Shown: piece by piece, positions 63,513 through 64,000 of the stretch
Position numbering within the stretch: the first letter of the stretch is position 1
How the letters are laid out: each line of letters begins with the position of its first letter
Source: Hydrocarboniphaga sp.
GTDB lineage: Bacteria; Pseudomonadota; Gammaproteobacteria; Nevskiales; Nevskiaceae
NCBI RefSeq assembly: GCF_028291725.1
Contig: NZ_JAQGNT010000064.1
Span: 44,955-108,954, forward strand
Reading direction: 5' to 3'
DNA length: 64,000 nucleotides
Translations under genes and position numbers: made by a program
Notes under the pieces: model-generated
Told to the model about the DNA's origin: nothing
What the model saw: only the letters and a program-made list of their open reading frames with translations
Database searches by the model: none

Positions 63513-63590
63513 GTAGGTTGGGTGAGCGCAGCGAACCCCAACATGAAGTCCGTGCCGATGTTGGGGTTCGCTGCGCTCACCCCAACCTAC
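63513..63590. repeat. REP-type palindrome next to a RAYT remnant
   Basis: Arms 63513-63543 and 63559-63590 (GTAGGTTGGGTGAGCGCAGC and its inverse, with one bulged base) match the palindrome at 56721-56788. It directly abuts the 3' end of the truncated RAYT gene. Confidence 0.8.
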
Positions 63591-63815
63591 TCAGCTGGGT
63601 CGGGGTCATCAGTAGATGGACGTGGTTGGTCATCAGTGGTTGGTCATCAGCACATAGGCGTGAACCTCGCACCCATACCGCTCGGCAGCGTCCTTGAGAC
63701 ACTCGCGGTAAAACGGGTAGTCATCGCTTCCGAAGAAGGTCGCTTGCCGGTTGTTACCGCGCTGGACGACATGTTGAGGCACGCCGACGAGTTCGTAGCG
63801 AATCGAACGGGGCAT
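63591..63815 (-). pseudogene. RAYT (REP-associated tyrosine transposase) remnant
   Basis: From ATG 63815 the frame reads MPRSIRYELVGVPQHVVQRG, then NNRQATFF and HAYVLMTNH, the start of a Y1/HUH transposase. A 14-bp tandem duplication (GTGGTTGGTCATCA at 63622-63635 and 63636-63649) shifts the frame and gives a stop. Beyond it MTNHVHLLMTPTQLSR resumes in another frame, which includes the HVH metal motif. The gene then breaks off at the REP palindrome, losing the catalytic Tyr. Only about 70 residues survive. Confidence 0.85.
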
Positions 63816-64000
63816 GGCGGGCTCCGGGACAGTGGCCGGACGAGCTTAGACTTGCAGGCGGTTTAATTCCAGTCAGACCCTGAGGTTTCCCCTCATTTTC
63901 CCCGCAGAAATCCCTTTTCACTCAACTGATTGAAGCGTAGTCTGACGGCAAAAAGATGCACGCGAGAGCGTGCATGGCACGGCTTGTATCTCTGATGACG
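63816..64000. other. Region upstream of the RAYT remnant
   Basis: No gene, RNA or strong repeat is seen here, apart from a small palindrome GCACGC-gaga-GCGTGC near 63959-63974. Confidence 0.4.

Noticed and set aside
1..64000. CRISPR array, prophage or biosynthetic gene cluster
   Set aside because: No regularly spaced direct repeats, no cas genes, no phage structural genes and no PKS/NRPS signatures were seen.

Overview
The window looks like chromosomal DNA of a GC-rich gammaproteobacterium. The right-hand block keeps the gammaproteobacterial order uvrY - uvrC - pgsA - tRNA-Gly(GCC) - tRNA-Cys(GCA) - tRNA-Leu(UAA), the same order as uvrY-uvrC-pgsA-glyW-cysT-leuZ in E. coli. It also carries REP-type palindromes with a decayed RAYT transposase. 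A Nevskiales/Solimonadaceae-like or Xanthomonadales-like host would fit; that is inference.

Positions 1-32.65 kb are a catabolic cluster for a hydrophobic carboxylic acid or similar lipid-like substrate. It contains an acyl-CoA synthetase, CaiB-type CoA transferase, three acyl-CoA dehydrogenases, an enoyl-CoA hydratase, a thiolase, a FadH-like dienoyl-CoA reductase, an APH-type kinase next to an acyl-CoA dehydrogenase (a split version of the ACAD10/11 arrangement), SDRs, an old-yellow-enzyme homologue and a muconolactone-isomerase-like protein. An envelope set (DUF1302 + DUF1329 + YCF48-like + MMPL/RND) probably moves the substrate. Five promoters in this cluster share the palindrome TGACT-N4-AGTCA, so one TetR-type repressor probably controls it. 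Several decayed regulators and dehydrogenases show repeated rearrangement.

Positions 33.55-45.51 kb are a compact conjugative type IV secretion module of the Trb/Tn4371 type: traG, an RHH gene, trbB, C, D, E, J, a trbK-like lipoprotein gene, trbL, F, G, I and a DUF2274 gene. Most neighbours overlap by 4 bases. No relaxase or integrase is present, so the window probably holds the right-hand part of an integrative conjugative element (ICE), and the catabolic cluster may be its cargo.

The most striking locus is 45.56-46.13 kb. A complete tRNA-Leu(UAA) gene is interrupted in its anticodon loop, between U34 and A35, by a 247-nt group I intron resembling those of bacterial tRNA genes. About 190 bp further on, at the syntenic position beside tRNA-Cys, lies the 5' half of a second, intronless tRNA-Leu(UAA). 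Its homology stops just after the anticodon loop, inside an inverted repeat that resembles an integrase core site. The simplest reading is that an element integrated into the anticodon loop of the native leuZ and supplied an intron-containing replacement. The intron would hide the element's own copy from the integrase.

Positions 46.4-64 kb are ordinary chromosome: pgsA, uvrC, uvrY, an SRPBCC/GyrI-like protein, isocitrate lyase, an ECF sigma factor with its YciI/DGPF partner, a MATE exporter, RraA-like protein, DsbB, class I fumarase, a lipoprotein phosphoesterase coupled to a di-haem peroxidase, an unknown secreted protein, a ParE/antitoxin pair, and a repeat-rich end with REP palindromes, a broken antitoxin and a broken RAYT.
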